DNA of 64,000 nt, taken from Planctomycetota bacterium (lineage in GTDB: Bacteria; Planctomycetota; UBA8742; UBA2392). A program made the position numbers and the translations under genes. Each line of letters starts with the position of its first letter. The stretch's first letter is position 1. Positions 41,666-50,138 of the stretch are shown one piece after another. The notes below the pieces were generated by a model. The model was not told the DNA's origin. It ran no database searches and saw only the letters and a list, made by a program, of their open reading frames with translations. The stretch spans positions 310,001 to 374,000 of the forward strand of contig JACKIE010000001.1 of the NCBI GenBank assembly GCA_020638635.1, given 5' to 3'.

Positions 41666-43273
41666 TCAGTCACCGGTCCAGTCCGGTGGCTTGATGCCAG
41701 CGGCGTCGGCGGCGTCCTCAATTTCCTGCCTGATCTGGCGCATCACCGATTGATCGCCCGACGGGCGCAGCAACGCCATGCCGGCCTCGTACTCGGATTG
41801 CGCAGCTTCCAGGTTGGCCAAGGTGATGTGCATCGCCGCCAGCGAGCAGCGGGCAGCGCCTTCCTGCACAGTGTCTTTCACTTCCCGCAGCAAGTGGATC
41901 GCCTGCTTGAACGCCTCAAGTGCCGCCTCGGTTCGGCCGCGGCGGGCATGAAGGCGCGCCAGGTCTGCCAGTGCAATGCCCTCCGAAGTTGGGTTTGACA
42001 TGGCCCGATGCAGCTCAATGACCCGACGAAACAGCGGCTCGGCGACATCGTCGTTACCTGCCGTGGCCTCAAGGCGCGCCAGGTTTCCGAGGGTTACGGC
42101 TTCGCCGCGACGATCCCCGCAGGCTTGGCTGAGGCATAGGGACTGCTCAAGACATGCACGGCTTCGATCCTGGTCTCCCTGTTGCATGTACAGATTGCCG
42201 AGGTTGCAGAGCACAGCCGACTCGCCGGTGCGATCACCCATTTCACGGCTGAGCTCAAGACTCTCCTGCATCGCCCGCTCCGCTTCGAGCTCTCGACCGA
42301 AAGCACGCTCGAAGCTGCCCAGGATCGTGAGAGTCTCCGAGGAACGCAGCCGCTGCCCAACCTTGCGGTGCATGTCTAGCGCCTTCAGCAACGACTCGTG
42401 GGCTTCCTGTTTGCGTCCCAGGCGCCACAGGATCATCGCTCGCAGCTGGTACAGGTGCGCCTCGGACTCGACGTTTCCGCACTCTCGCTGGCACTGCAGC
42501 GCCTCGGCACTGTCAGAGAGCGCTTGCACCGTGCGGCCGGCGCGATAGTGCAGCAGGGCCATGTTTGATTTCACGCGTGCCGCCTCGCGCTGATTACCCA
42601 TTTGCGTGTACAGCAGGAACGCCTCGTCAAGCAGCTCGCCTGCCTGCTGTGTTTGACCCGTGCGAAGCAAGGTAAGCGCCATTTCCGCGGAAGCCGCGGC
42701 GAGCACCGCCGGATCATCCGACTGGCGGGCGCACTCAACGGCTTGCCGGGCGAAGCGCTCGCCCTCATGCGTCTTTCCAATCACATGGAGGCACGAGGAG
42801 AGCTGCCGAAAGAAGTTTGCCTGCGACCCACGGTTGTCTGACTGCTCCGCCTCCGCAAGGGCCTGCTGCATTGCATCGATACCCTGTGACGCTTTCCCGA
42901 CCACGATGGCGTTGCGCCCCACGCGCGACAGGGCGTGCAGGCGCGCGACGCCGACTTCGAGACCGGCAACCTGCGACCATAACGCGAGCGCTTGCTCCGG
43001 GTGAAACCGCTGCTCGGAGTGCGACGCGGCAATGCGCGCGTAGTGCGCTTCCTTCGCGCGCAGCTCCGGCGTATCCCCTGCTGAGCGCGCCACCCGGGCA
43101 TGCGCCGCAAGTTCCTCCGCCAGCGATTCCGCTTCGGCGCCGAATGCCGTCTCGATCAGCTCGATTGTAAGCCCGTGCAGCGCGGCCCTGCTGCCGGGCG
43201 GCTGCAGTTCATAGGCCGCATCGCGCAGCAGCGCATGCCGGAACAGGTAGGCCGACTCGGCGGGAATGGGCAT
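41666..43273 (-). CDS. TPR-repeat protein resembling the C-terminal half of a larger AAA/STAND regulator
   Basis: 535 aa. It opens abruptly with YLFRHALLRDAAYELQPPGSR, the segment that in kinase- or cyclase-linked AAA regulators comes just after the ATPase part, and continues with about ten tetratricopeptide-type helical pairs (LSRVGRNAIVVGKASQGI, SNMALLHYRAGRTVQALS, LCNLGNLYMQQGDQDRS, LARLEATAGN). No ATPase or kinase is encoded upstream, where the dynamin gene ends 31 bp away. It is either a free-standing scaffold or a 5'-deleted remnant. A TACAAT box six bases before the ATG suggests it is transcribed. Confidence 0.68.
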   Translation of the reverse strand: MPIPAESAYLFRHALLRDAAYELQPPGSRAALHGLTIELIETAFGAEAESLAEELAAHARVARSAGDTPELRAKEAHYARIAASHSEQRFHPEQALALWSQVAGLEVGVARLHALSRVGRNAIVVGKASQGIDAMQQALAEAEQSDNRGSQANFFRQLSSCLHVIGKTHEGERFARQAVECARQSDDPAVLAAASAEMALTLLRTGQTQQAGELLDEAFLLYTQMGNQREAARVKSNMALLHYRAGRTVQALSDSAEALQCQRECGNVESEAHLYQLRAMILWRLGRKQEAHESLLKALDMHRKVGQRLRSSETLTILGSFERAFGRELEAERAMQESLELSREMGDRTGESAVLCNLGNLYMQQGDQDRSRACLEQSLCLSQACGDRRGEAVTLGNLARLEATAGNDDVAEPLFRRVIELHRAMSNPTSEGIALADLARLHARRGRTEAALEAFKQAIHLLREVKDTVQEGAARCSLAAMHITLANLEAAQSEYEAGMALLRPSGDQSVMRQIRQEIEDAADAAGIKPPDWTGD

Positions 43274-43279
43274 CGCGCG

Positions 43280-43285
43280 ATTGTA
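43280..43285 (-). promoter_or_regulatory. -10 box of the TPR gene
   Basis: TACAAT on the minus strand, six bases before the ATG at 43273; no Shine-Dalgarno and no clear -35. Confidence 0.45.
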
Positions 43286-43304
43286 GCGGGTCGACCCGGC
43301 GGGG

Positions 43305-45233
43305 CTATTCGTCGGCGGGTTTCTCCGCCGGGGCCGTTTCGGTCGATGCGGGCGAGGTTTCTGCCGGGTCTGCTTCGGGTGGCGTTTCGTGGGTCATGCT
43401 GGCTTCGGGCTCGGGGAGCTTGCGGTGCTCGCGGGTGTCCTTGATGGCGAGCGCGTCCTTTTCCTCGGCCAACGTCATGCCGAACTTCAACTTGAGTTGC
43501 TGGAAGCCGTCGCGGATTTCCTTCACCTTGCGGATCGACTCCTCGACACTTCCGGTCGTGCGGTTCACGTAGTCGAAGAACGGGCCGAAGCTCTCGCGGA
43601 TCTTTTCCACGGCTTCACGCGCTTCCTTCTTGATCTGCTCTTCCAGCACGTTGGCCAGCGCGGCCTTCAGCTCGGTGATCTTGTTACTGAACTCGGCCTT
43701 GATCTTGCGGCGCTGCATCGGCAGCACCAGCATCGAGCCGCCCAGCAGCGTCAGGCCGGCCAGGATGCCCGTCACGTCAATCCACGTGAAGCCCGCGGCC
43801 GTGGTCAATGCCACCACAGCGGCGCCGGCGCCCACGCCGATCAGGCTGCCGCCGATGGCCGTGTTGATGCCGGTGGCCGCGCGCCCCATGAAGCGGCGCA
43901 TCTGGTCTTCGTAGTCAAAGCCCTTGATCTTGTCCTTGGCGTCGGCGCGCACCAGGTCATATATCTTTTCGCGGTTGTACTCGAACTTGGTGCCGACCTT
44001 GCCCACCATGCCCTCGTGCGGGCGCAGCGCGGCCTGGTCGCTGAAGTACTGCGTCGTGTCCTGCCAGACCTTCAGGTACTTCTTCATGAACCAGTCGACG
44101 GCCTTGTTCAGCGTGTCGTCTATCTTGGTCTCGTAGTCCTTGATCACTTCCTCTTTGAAGCGGCCCCGGAAGCGCTCGGCCGACTTCAGCATCCCCATGT
44201 TGGTCAGCTTGACGTTGTCATCGACCCAGTTGCGGCCGCGCTTTTCCATCTCGAGGATGATGTTGTCGATTTCCAGGATGAAGCGGCCGAAGTTCTCGGA
44301 CATGTCCGACTCGGACTGCTCGAGCTGGCCCCTGATGTTCTCGAGCACGCGCTTGTCGTCCTTGAGGTGCGCCATGCGGGCCGTGAAGGCCTCGCCGGCG
44401 CGGTCGCAGATCGACATGGCGCTGTTGATGGGGCTTTCCAGCTTGAGCTGCAGCTTTTCGCCGACGGACAGCTTCTCGAACAGGAACTGTTCCAGCGCCT
44501 TGAAGCCGGATTCCTCGTACAGCGCGTCGTCGCGGGTTTCCTTGGCCTTGCGCGCCTGCTTGGCGCTGACCATGAAGATTTGCGGCTCGAAGTCGAAGAA
44601 CTTCTTCACGCTGTCGGTGACGAAATCGTTGATCTCGACGAGCTCGTGGGGCTCCTTGATGTCCTTCTTGGTGATCACGAAGATGATCTTCTTCGCCCAG
44701 CCCTCCACGATGTAGCCCAGGAACTCGCGCTCCGTCTGGCTGAAGGGGCGGTCCACGCTGGTGGTGAACAGGATCAGGTCGCAGCGCGGGATGAAGCTCT
44801 CGGTGATCTCGCCGTGGCGCTTGACGATGCTGTTGGTGCCCGGCGTGTCCACGATGTTGATGTTGCGCAGGGGCTCGAAGGGCAGCTGCTTCTCGACCAG
44901 GAACTCCTCGATGATGCGCTCTTTCTCGGTGTCGCCGTACTTCAGCACGTGGATTTTGTCGGTCGTGGGAATCGCGCCGACCTTGCACACATCGGCGTTC
45001 AGCAGGCTGTTGATGAAGGTGCTCTTGCCCGCCTTTACCTCGCCCACCACCACCAGCAGGAACAGCTCTTCCAGGTGGCCGGTCAGGCCGGCAACCTGGT
45101 CGATCACCTGGTCTTCGAAGTCCTGCTTGATCAGCAGGTCGCGCAGGGCCTTCAGCAGCTCGCGCTCTTCAGACATGCCCTGGGCGATTTTTTCGTCCAG
45201 GCGCTGCGTAAGGGTATTCGGGGCTTCGGTCAT
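43305..45233 (-). CDS. Bacterial dynamin-like GTPase
   Basis: 642 aa. GTPase domain: P-loop VVVGEVKAGKST (about 62-72), switch IPTTDKIHVLKYGD, G3 VDTPGTNS, G4 VITKKDIKEP. A long helical stalk follows (FTARMAHLKDDKRVLENIRG, Lys/Glu-rich) and a hydrophobic hairpin GAGAAVVALTTAAGFTWIDVTGILAGLTLLGGSMLVL (shown in parts; about 500-540) that should insert into membrane. Members remodel or fuse membranes. The C-terminus is an acidic Pro/Ala/Glu tail. The ATG at 45233 has AGGA before it; the longer frame is in a repeat. Confidence 0.85.
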   Translation of the reverse strand: MTEAPNTLTQRLDEKIAQGMSEERELLKALRDLLIKQDFEDQVIDQVAGLTGHLEELFLLVVVGEVKAGKSTFINSLLNADVCKVGAIPTTDKIHVLKYGDTEKERIIEEFLVEKQLPFEPLRNINIVDTPGTNSIVKRHGEITESFIPRCDLILFTTSVDRPFSQTEREFLGYIVEGWAKKIIFVITKKDIKEPHELVEINDFVTDSVKKFFDFEPQIFMVSAKQARKAKETRDDALYEESGFKALEQFLFEKLSVGEKLQLKLESPINSAMSICDRAGEAFTARMAHLKDDKRVLENIRGQLEQSESDMSENFGRFILEIDNIILEMEKRGRNWVDDNVKLTNMGMLKSAERFRGRFKEEVIKDYETKIDDTLNKAVDWFMKKYLKVWQDTTQYFSDQAALRPHEGMVGKVGTKFEYNREKIYDLVRADAKDKIKGFDYEDQMRRFMGRAATGINTAIGGSLIGVGAGAAVVALTTAAGFTWIDVTGILAGLTLLGGSMLVLPMQRRKIKAEFSNKITELKAALANVLEEQIKKEAREAVEKIRESFGPFFDYVNRTTGSVEESIRKVKEIRDGFQQLKLKFGMTLAEEKDALAIKDTREHRKLPEPEASMTHETPPEADPAETSPASTETAPAEKPADE

Positions 45234-45260
45234 CCGTTCCTGTTTCGTACTGCAGCCTCG

Positions 45261-45391
45261 CGCAGAGACCGCAGAGGGCGCAGAGAGTGGCAAAACCGCA
45301 GTTCTCTGCGCCCTCTGCGTACTCTGCGCGGGACTGCTTTTGTAGCTTCCCTAAAACCTACAACGCGGAACCTAAAACCTGTATCCTGCAT
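45261..45391. repeat. Nonamer hairpin plus adjoining heptamer array
   Basis: Three 9-nt words (CGCAGAGAC, CGCAGAGGG, CGCAGAGAG) at 45261-45287 face three complementary words at 45302-45328. Then six 7-nt words (CCTAAAA, CCTACAA, CGCGGAA, CCTAAAA, CCTGTAT, CCTGCAT) follow in register at 45350-45391. CCTAAAA is also a word of the tilS element. Divergent genes flank it. Confidence 0.8.
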
Positions 45392-45412
45392 CACTTGTTG
45401 GCTGTCAAGCTT

Positions 45413-48247
45413 ATGACGCGAAAGCACCTCCTGGCCACCCTTCCCGTTCTCGCCCTGCTGTTGTTAGCGGGCGCCTGGGCAGTCTTGCGGCCGGAGGGTT
45501 CTTCCCTGCTCCCCATTATCGGGACCAGCGACCAGAAGTCATCGGGCAAGCAGAAAGAAACTCCGCTGACCGAGGTTCCGCCGCAACTGGACGACAGCGG
45601 CAACCCCGTAGCCGAGACCCCCCCCGCCAACACCGAAGGCCTGCTGCCGGGCATCGATGAGTCCGAGCAGGAGCGAATCAAGCAGGCCCGCGAAGAAGCG
45701 CGCATCCGCGCCGAGCAGGAGGCCGCCCAGGCGGACACGGAATCAAAGCCCAGCCCGCAAGGGCTGGGTAATCCGAAAGCGACCGACCAGGCCGGCAACG
45801 AAACCCAGCCAGACACCCGAACACCCGAACAGAAGGCCAAAGACGCCGAGCGCCAGCGCCGCATTGACGAACTGAAGGCGATCAAGCGCCCGCCCAACCA
45901 GAGCCTGGGCAACGTGCGGCCGCGCACGCGCAAGCTGGAAAAAGAGGCGGGCAAGAAGGAGCTGTCCGAGATCAGCCCCAAGCTGATGCAGGACAGGCGC
46001 GGCCTGTACGCGAAGTACTACGCTTTCAGCCAGTTGCCGCTCAACGCGCTGCTGGACCCGGACCAGCCCGAACTGGCCCAGCGCACGCCCGAAATCACGC
46101 GCATTGACCCGCAGGTGTACTTCCCCAGCAAGGACGCCTGGGCCGACCTGCCCTTCGACAAGCGCAACTTCATGGGCGTGTGGGAGGGCTTCCTGGTGAT
46201 CAAGGAGGCCGGCGATTACTGGCTGTATTTAGGCGCCGACTACACCGGCGTGGTGACGCTGGACGGCGAAAGCGTGCTGTACAACGACATGCGCGACTAC
46301 ACCGAGGTCAGCACCGTGCTGACCTTGACGGCCGGTTTGCACCCGATCCGCATCGATTACATGGAGGGCGAAAACGGCAGCCCGGTTGATCCGCTGGCAG
46401 CCTGCAACTTCATGTACGTACCGGAGGGGCAGAGCAAGCCGATCCCGGTGCCGCCGGAAATGCTGATGTTGCCGGAGGCGCTCTGGAGCGACAACGCGCC
46501 GATCATTACCAAGCTCAGCAGGTATGAGGGTGAGATCGGCGACGAGATCACGATTTTCGGCCAGAACCTCGACGGCGACACAAGCCCCGCAATGTCGGTG
46601 AAGCTGGAGGACTTGCCAAAGCTGCCGCCTCTGATCCGGGTTCAGATCGCCGGACAGGCCGCGGCGATTCTTGAGCACAGCGACACTTCGCTGAAGGTTC
46701 GCATCTCGGTCGGTGCAACAACCGGCAAAGTGATCGTGTTCAAGGCGACCGCAGCGGGCGGTGGCGGAAGTTTCGGGAGCATTCAACCGGAGTACGCGAA
46801 CGCCGTTCCGTCAAACTCAGTGGACTTCACTGTCACCACGCAGTACGGCCTGTTCGCTTCATGGCACAACCTGGCTGGCTGGTCGAACTACGACTTCATT
46901 GACGACACGCTGCACAAGCCTGACGTGGTGCGGCTTGAGCGCGACTTCATGTTCGAGACTCGCGCGGACATCGACCTTGGCTTCCGCAACAACCCGCTGG
47001 CCTGCCACTGGGAAGGCAAGCTCGGCATCCCGGCCGGCTGGGTGCCCGAGGGCCAGATGGCGCTGGTGCGCTTCCAGACCTACGGCCGCCTGCGCGTGAG
47101 GCTGGGCGAGCAAATGCGCGAGACGGCCGCGCAAACCGGCGGCACGTTCAACCTGACCACGCTCGACTTCGAAGTCAGCAACCGAGAGGAGCACTACCTG
47201 CCCCTCAGCATCGACTGGACCAGCGAGACCGGCCCGGCCGGGCTCAAGATCGTGAAGATGGTCAGCGTGCCCGCGGAGAAGAACCCCGAAGGCGGCTCCG
47301 GCATCGCCTGGGCGGAAGACAGCGTGCTGCCCTTCCAACTGTTCTTCCCGCCCGTTGTGCCGCCCAAGCCGCCGCGCATTGTGAGCGCGAAGCCGCTCTT
47401 CGCCGAGGGCGAGCAGCCGCCGATCCTGCCCTACGACATCACCACCACGCGGCCGTCGATCCGCGAAGGCCAGTTGTTCGAGTTCAACCTGGAGGTGTTC
47501 GGCAACGCCGAGGTGCTGGCGGCGCCGGTTAACCTCACCGTGGACGGCGTGCCGCTGGAGTACACGGTCACGCAGACCGAAACCGGCAACGGCGGCGGCA
47601 TGATCCGCACTTGCCAGGCCGTGCTGCCGAGCGGCCTGGGCGAGGGGGCCATCGTCGCGCGCCTGACCGTGGTGACCAGCGAGCCCTTCTACATTGATGT
47701 CCAGAACAAAGGTCTGATCGCCTACTACTACGACCTGCCCAACCCGGGCGGCTACACGCAGATGCCCGACCCGGAACCCCTGGCCTGCTTCCAGGTGCGC
47801 AAAGACGCCTGGGTGAACTTCGAAAACGCCAACCAGTTCGACCTGCCCTTCCCGGCCGAGACCTTTGCCGTGGAGTGGTTCGGCGCGCTGATCATCGAGA
47901 CCGAGGGCGACTACCGCTTCACCTGTCGCAGCGACGACGGGATCCTGGTGTGGCTCGATGACAACCTGGTGCTGGCCGACGACAACCTGCACTACCAGCG
48001 CGAGAAGACCGGCGACTGGGTGCACCTGGTGCCCGGGACATACAACTTCCGGATGCAATTCTTCGAGAACAACGTGCACGAGGTGTGCGTGCTGCAGTGG
48101 GACGCGCGCACGGACAAAGAGCAGGCCGAGAGCGAGTTCATCCAGCGCGGCATCATTCCCAAGCGCCACTTCACCTGGGACCAGCACCCGGCCCTGCCCC
48201 AGAAGACCAGCACCGGCAAACGCGCCGACGGCTCGGACCCCGAGTAG
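45413..48247 (+). CDS. Large exported PA14-domain protein
   Basis: 944 aa. An N-terminal hydrophobic anchor or signal (LATLPVLALLLLAGAWAVL) is followed by a Pro/Glu/Gln/Lys-rich linker (about 60-190), a first PA14-like domain (about 205-330; YAKYYAFSQLPLNALL, WEGFLVIKEAGDYWLYLGAD), an IPT/TIG-like immunoglobulin domain (about 365-465), further beta domains, and a second PA14 domain (about 760-900; LIAYYYDLPNPGGY, FRCRSDDG-like FTCRSDDGILVWLDD). PA14 modules usually bind carbohydrate. It is probably cell-surface; no catalytic domain recognised. Confidence 0.78.
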   Translation: MTRKHLLATLPVLALLLLAGAWAVLRPEGSSLLPIIGTSDQKSSGKQKETPLTEVPPQLDDSGNPVAETPPANTEGLLPGIDESEQERIKQAREEARIRAEQEAAQADTESKPSPQGLGNPKATDQAGNETQPDTRTPEQKAKDAERQRRIDELKAIKRPPNQSLGNVRPRTRKLEKEAGKKELSEISPKLMQDRRGLYAKYYAFSQLPLNALLDPDQPELAQRTPEITRIDPQVYFPSKDAWADLPFDKRNFMGVWEGFLVIKEAGDYWLYLGADYTGVVTLDGESVLYNDMRDYTEVSTVLTLTAGLHPIRIDYMEGENGSPVDPLAACNFMYVPEGQSKPIPVPPEMLMLPEALWSDNAPIITKLSRYEGEIGDEITIFGQNLDGDTSPAMSVKLEDLPKLPPLIRVQIAGQAAAILEHSDTSLKVRISVGATTGKVIVFKATAAGGGGSFGSIQPEYANAVPSNSVDFTVTTQYGLFASWHNLAGWSNYDFIDDTLHKPDVVRLERDFMFETRADIDLGFRNNPLACHWEGKLGIPAGWVPEGQMALVRFQTYGRLRVRLGEQMRETAAQTGGTFNLTTLDFEVSNREEHYLPLSIDWTSETGPAGLKIVKMVSVPAEKNPEGGSGIAWAEDSVLPFQLFFPPVVPPKPPRIVSAKPLFAEGEQPPILPYDITTTRPSIREGQLFEFNLEVFGNAEVLAAPVNLTVDGVPLEYTVTQTETGNGGGMIRTCQAVLPSGLGEGAIVARLTVVTSEPFYIDVQNKGLIAYYYDLPNPGGYTQMPDPEPLACFQVRKDAWVNFENANQFDLPFPAETFAVEWFGALIIETEGDYRFTCRSDDGILVWLDDNLVLADDNLHYQREKTGDWVHLVPGTYNFRMQFFENNVHEVCVLQWDARTDKEQAESEFIQRGIIPKRHFTWDQHPALPQKTSTGKRADGSDPE

Positions 48248-48305
48248 GGGCGGCCCCATGTGGCCGCCCTGGTCCGCCCGGGCCGCCACATGGGGCGGCC
48301 CCTAC
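48244..48305. terminator. Bidirectional hairpin between convergent genes
   Basis: 62-nt inverted repeat: GTAGGGGCGGCCCCATGTGG at 48244 pairs with its near-complement ending at 48305. Both neighbouring stop codons (48245-48247 and 48302-48304) lie inside the arms, so the element exactly fills the space between the PA14 and peptidase genes. Confidence 0.7.
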
Positions 48306-49966
48306 CGCGGCAATCGCAGCTCGGCCGGGTGGTCGGCGTCGTGGAACAGAGTTACCTCGACATCCAGCGCCTTGGCCTTGTCGTAGTGGTCCGCGCCGGT
48401 GTGGCTGTTGAGCTCGTACCGTGGGCTGTTGCCGCCGGTGACGATCAGCTTCAGCTTGTGGTCTTGTCGCCAGGAGTAGGCGTGGGGCGCGAGCTTCAGC
48501 GTGAGGCTGTAGGTCTCGCCGGGCTTGAGTTCCTGCACCGTCTTGCCGTCGCGCAGCTTGGCGCGCTGGATGGTCTCCCCCACCAGGTACAGTTTGCCGT
48601 CCGGGGCCTCGTCGCACAGACGCAGGTGGATGTCCGTGTCCACACGGTTGCAACTGAAGTACACGGTCAGCTCTACTTCGCCGCGGATCGCCAGCGGCTC
48701 GGCCAGCTTGTCGGTGGCATAAACCAGCACGTCCTTGCGGCCGGCGATCTTGGAAATCTCCTTGGGCCCGTGGGTCAGGGGTGGCAGGTTTCGGCCGCCG
48801 ATGGCGGGAGAGGGATCTTTCGGGTCAAACTTGTATTGACGTGTCAGTGGTTGTTCTTCGCTTGCGGTACAGGGCTTGTTGGTGCTGAGGACGCCGTCCG
48901 CATTGAGGTAGTAACTGGTGTGCTTACCCGCCAGCTTCTGCCAGCTTTCCGCGCCGTGCCACTTGTTCTCGCCGCACTGGAAGGCGCTTACCACGGGCAC
49001 GTCTTCCCACCCGCTGTCCTCAAGGCCGCGCAGGTAGTGGTCGAAGAACTTCAGAGTGATCTTCGTGGAGTAGTCTTCTGCCTCGGGGTACTTCAGGTCG
49101 CCTTGCTCACTGACATCAATGGCCGTGTGCGACCAGGGGCCCATCACCAGCTTGCTCTCCTTGGCCTTACCCGTGCCCTGGCTTAGCAGGTCCGCGTGCT
49201 GCTGGATCACTTCGCGCGGGTAGTTGTCCCACCAGCCGCTGATCAGCAGGCAGGGCACGTTGATCTTCTCCGGGTGATAGCTCTGGCTCAACGCGAAGGT
49301 CCAGAGCCGCGTACCGGGCAGGGGGTTATCGGTCACGAACTTGCTCACGCCGAATCCCAGCCGGTCAAGGCTCTTGGTGTGGGCTTCCAGCTGCACGCCG
49401 CCTTCATAGTAGCTTTCGTAGCGGTTTCCCTGGTAGGCGATCAGCGGCGCGCAGCACACCAGGTGCGGCGGCTGCTCGGCGGCCGTGTCGAACTGCTGCT
49501 TGCCCAGCGCCGAGCCGCCCCAGGTGCCGACCTTGCCATCGCACCAGGGCTGGGTGGCGCACCACTCGACGCAGTCGTAGCCGTCCTGGCCGCGCTTCCA
49601 CTTCAGGCGGTTTACGCCCTCCATGGCGGCCTTGCTGCCGTAGAAGCCGCGCCAGTCCACGAACACGTAGGCGTAGTGCTCGCGGTCGAACTGCGACCAG
49701 GCCTTGTCGCTGCCGCGGCCGACCTCGCTGGTCTTGTCGCCGTACTCGCGGCCCATGCGGTCCTTGTCGTAGGGCGTCTGTACCAGGATGCAGGGGTACT
49801 TGCCGCGCTTTTCGGGCAGCAGCACGTTGGCGGCCAGTGTCTTGCCGTCGCGCATGGGAATGGCGACGTCGGTCAAGGTGGTCCGCCAGGGGTCTTCGGC
49901 GTCGTCGTCTGCGATCACGAACGGCGCCAAGGCAAGCAGCAGCAGACAGGCGGCAATCAGGCGCAT
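48302..49966 (-). CDS. Exported CocE/NonD-type hydrolase (peptidase S15 family)
   Basis: 554 aa with signal peptide MRLIAACLLLLALAPFVIA. The alpha/beta-hydrolase domain begins VAIPMRDGKTLAANVLLPEKRGKYP. The nucleophile Ser lies in VGTWGGSALGKQQF, and PCLLISGWWDNYP is the typical acidic-residue region. A C-terminal jelly-roll domain follows (VELTVYFSCNRVDTDIHLRL, GETYSLTLKLAPHAY). The family hydrolyses acyl, ester or X-Pro bonds. Periplasmic or secreted. AGGAGA precedes the ATG. Confidence 0.88.
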   Translation of the reverse strand: MRLIAACLLLLALAPFVIADDDAEDPWRTTLTDVAIPMRDGKTLAANVLLPEKRGKYPCILVQTPYDKDRMGREYGDKTSEVGRGSDKAWSQFDREHYAYVFVDWRGFYGSKAAMEGVNRLKWKRGQDGYDCVEWCATQPWCDGKVGTWGGSALGKQQFDTAAEQPPHLVCCAPLIAYQGNRYESYYEGGVQLEAHTKSLDRLGFGVSKFVTDNPLPGTRLWTFALSQSYHPEKINVPCLLISGWWDNYPREVIQQHADLLSQGTGKAKESKLVMGPWSHTAIDVSEQGDLKYPEAEDYSTKITLKFFDHYLRGLEDSGWEDVPVVSAFQCGENKWHGAESWQKLAGKHTSYYLNADGVLSTNKPCTASEEQPLTRQYKFDPKDPSPAIGGRNLPPLTHGPKEISKIAGRKDVLVYATDKLAEPLAIRGEVELTVYFSCNRVDTDIHLRLCDEAPDGKLYLVGETIQRAKLRDGKTVQELKPGETYSLTLKLAPHAYSWRQDHKLKLIVTGGNSPRYELNSHTGADHYDKAKALDVEVTLFHDADHPAELRLPR

Positions 49967-50062
49967 GGGAGTCTCCTGTGCATGGAACACGGACGGCTAT
50001 AACTGGTTGCGATTGTTCTGCCCGGTGCTTTAACGCAGCCGCATTACTGCTTCACGCGAACG

Positions 50063-50130
50063 ACGTGCCTCCGCACGTGGCCTCCATCGGCTTGAAGCCG
50101 ATGGAACTACTCATCGCCTGGAAGGCGATG
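50063..50130. other. Three small hairpins between tandem hydrolase genes
   Basis: ACGTGC-CTCC-GCACGT (50063-50078), CCATCGGCTT paired with AAGCCGATGG (50084-50104), and CATCGCCT paired with AGGCGATG (50112-50130). They lie just downstream of the 50139-51614 gene and may terminate it. Confidence 0.5.
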
Positions 50131-50138
50131 CCACTGGG

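Noticed and set aside
43389..45416. 675-codon plus-strand open frame opposite the dynamin gene
   Set aside because: Leu/Val/Ala/His-rich shadow; the minus strand has all GTPase motifs.
46859..48289. 476-codon minus-strand open frame within the PA14 gene
   Set aside because: Antisense shadow; PA14 domains on the plus strand are convincing.
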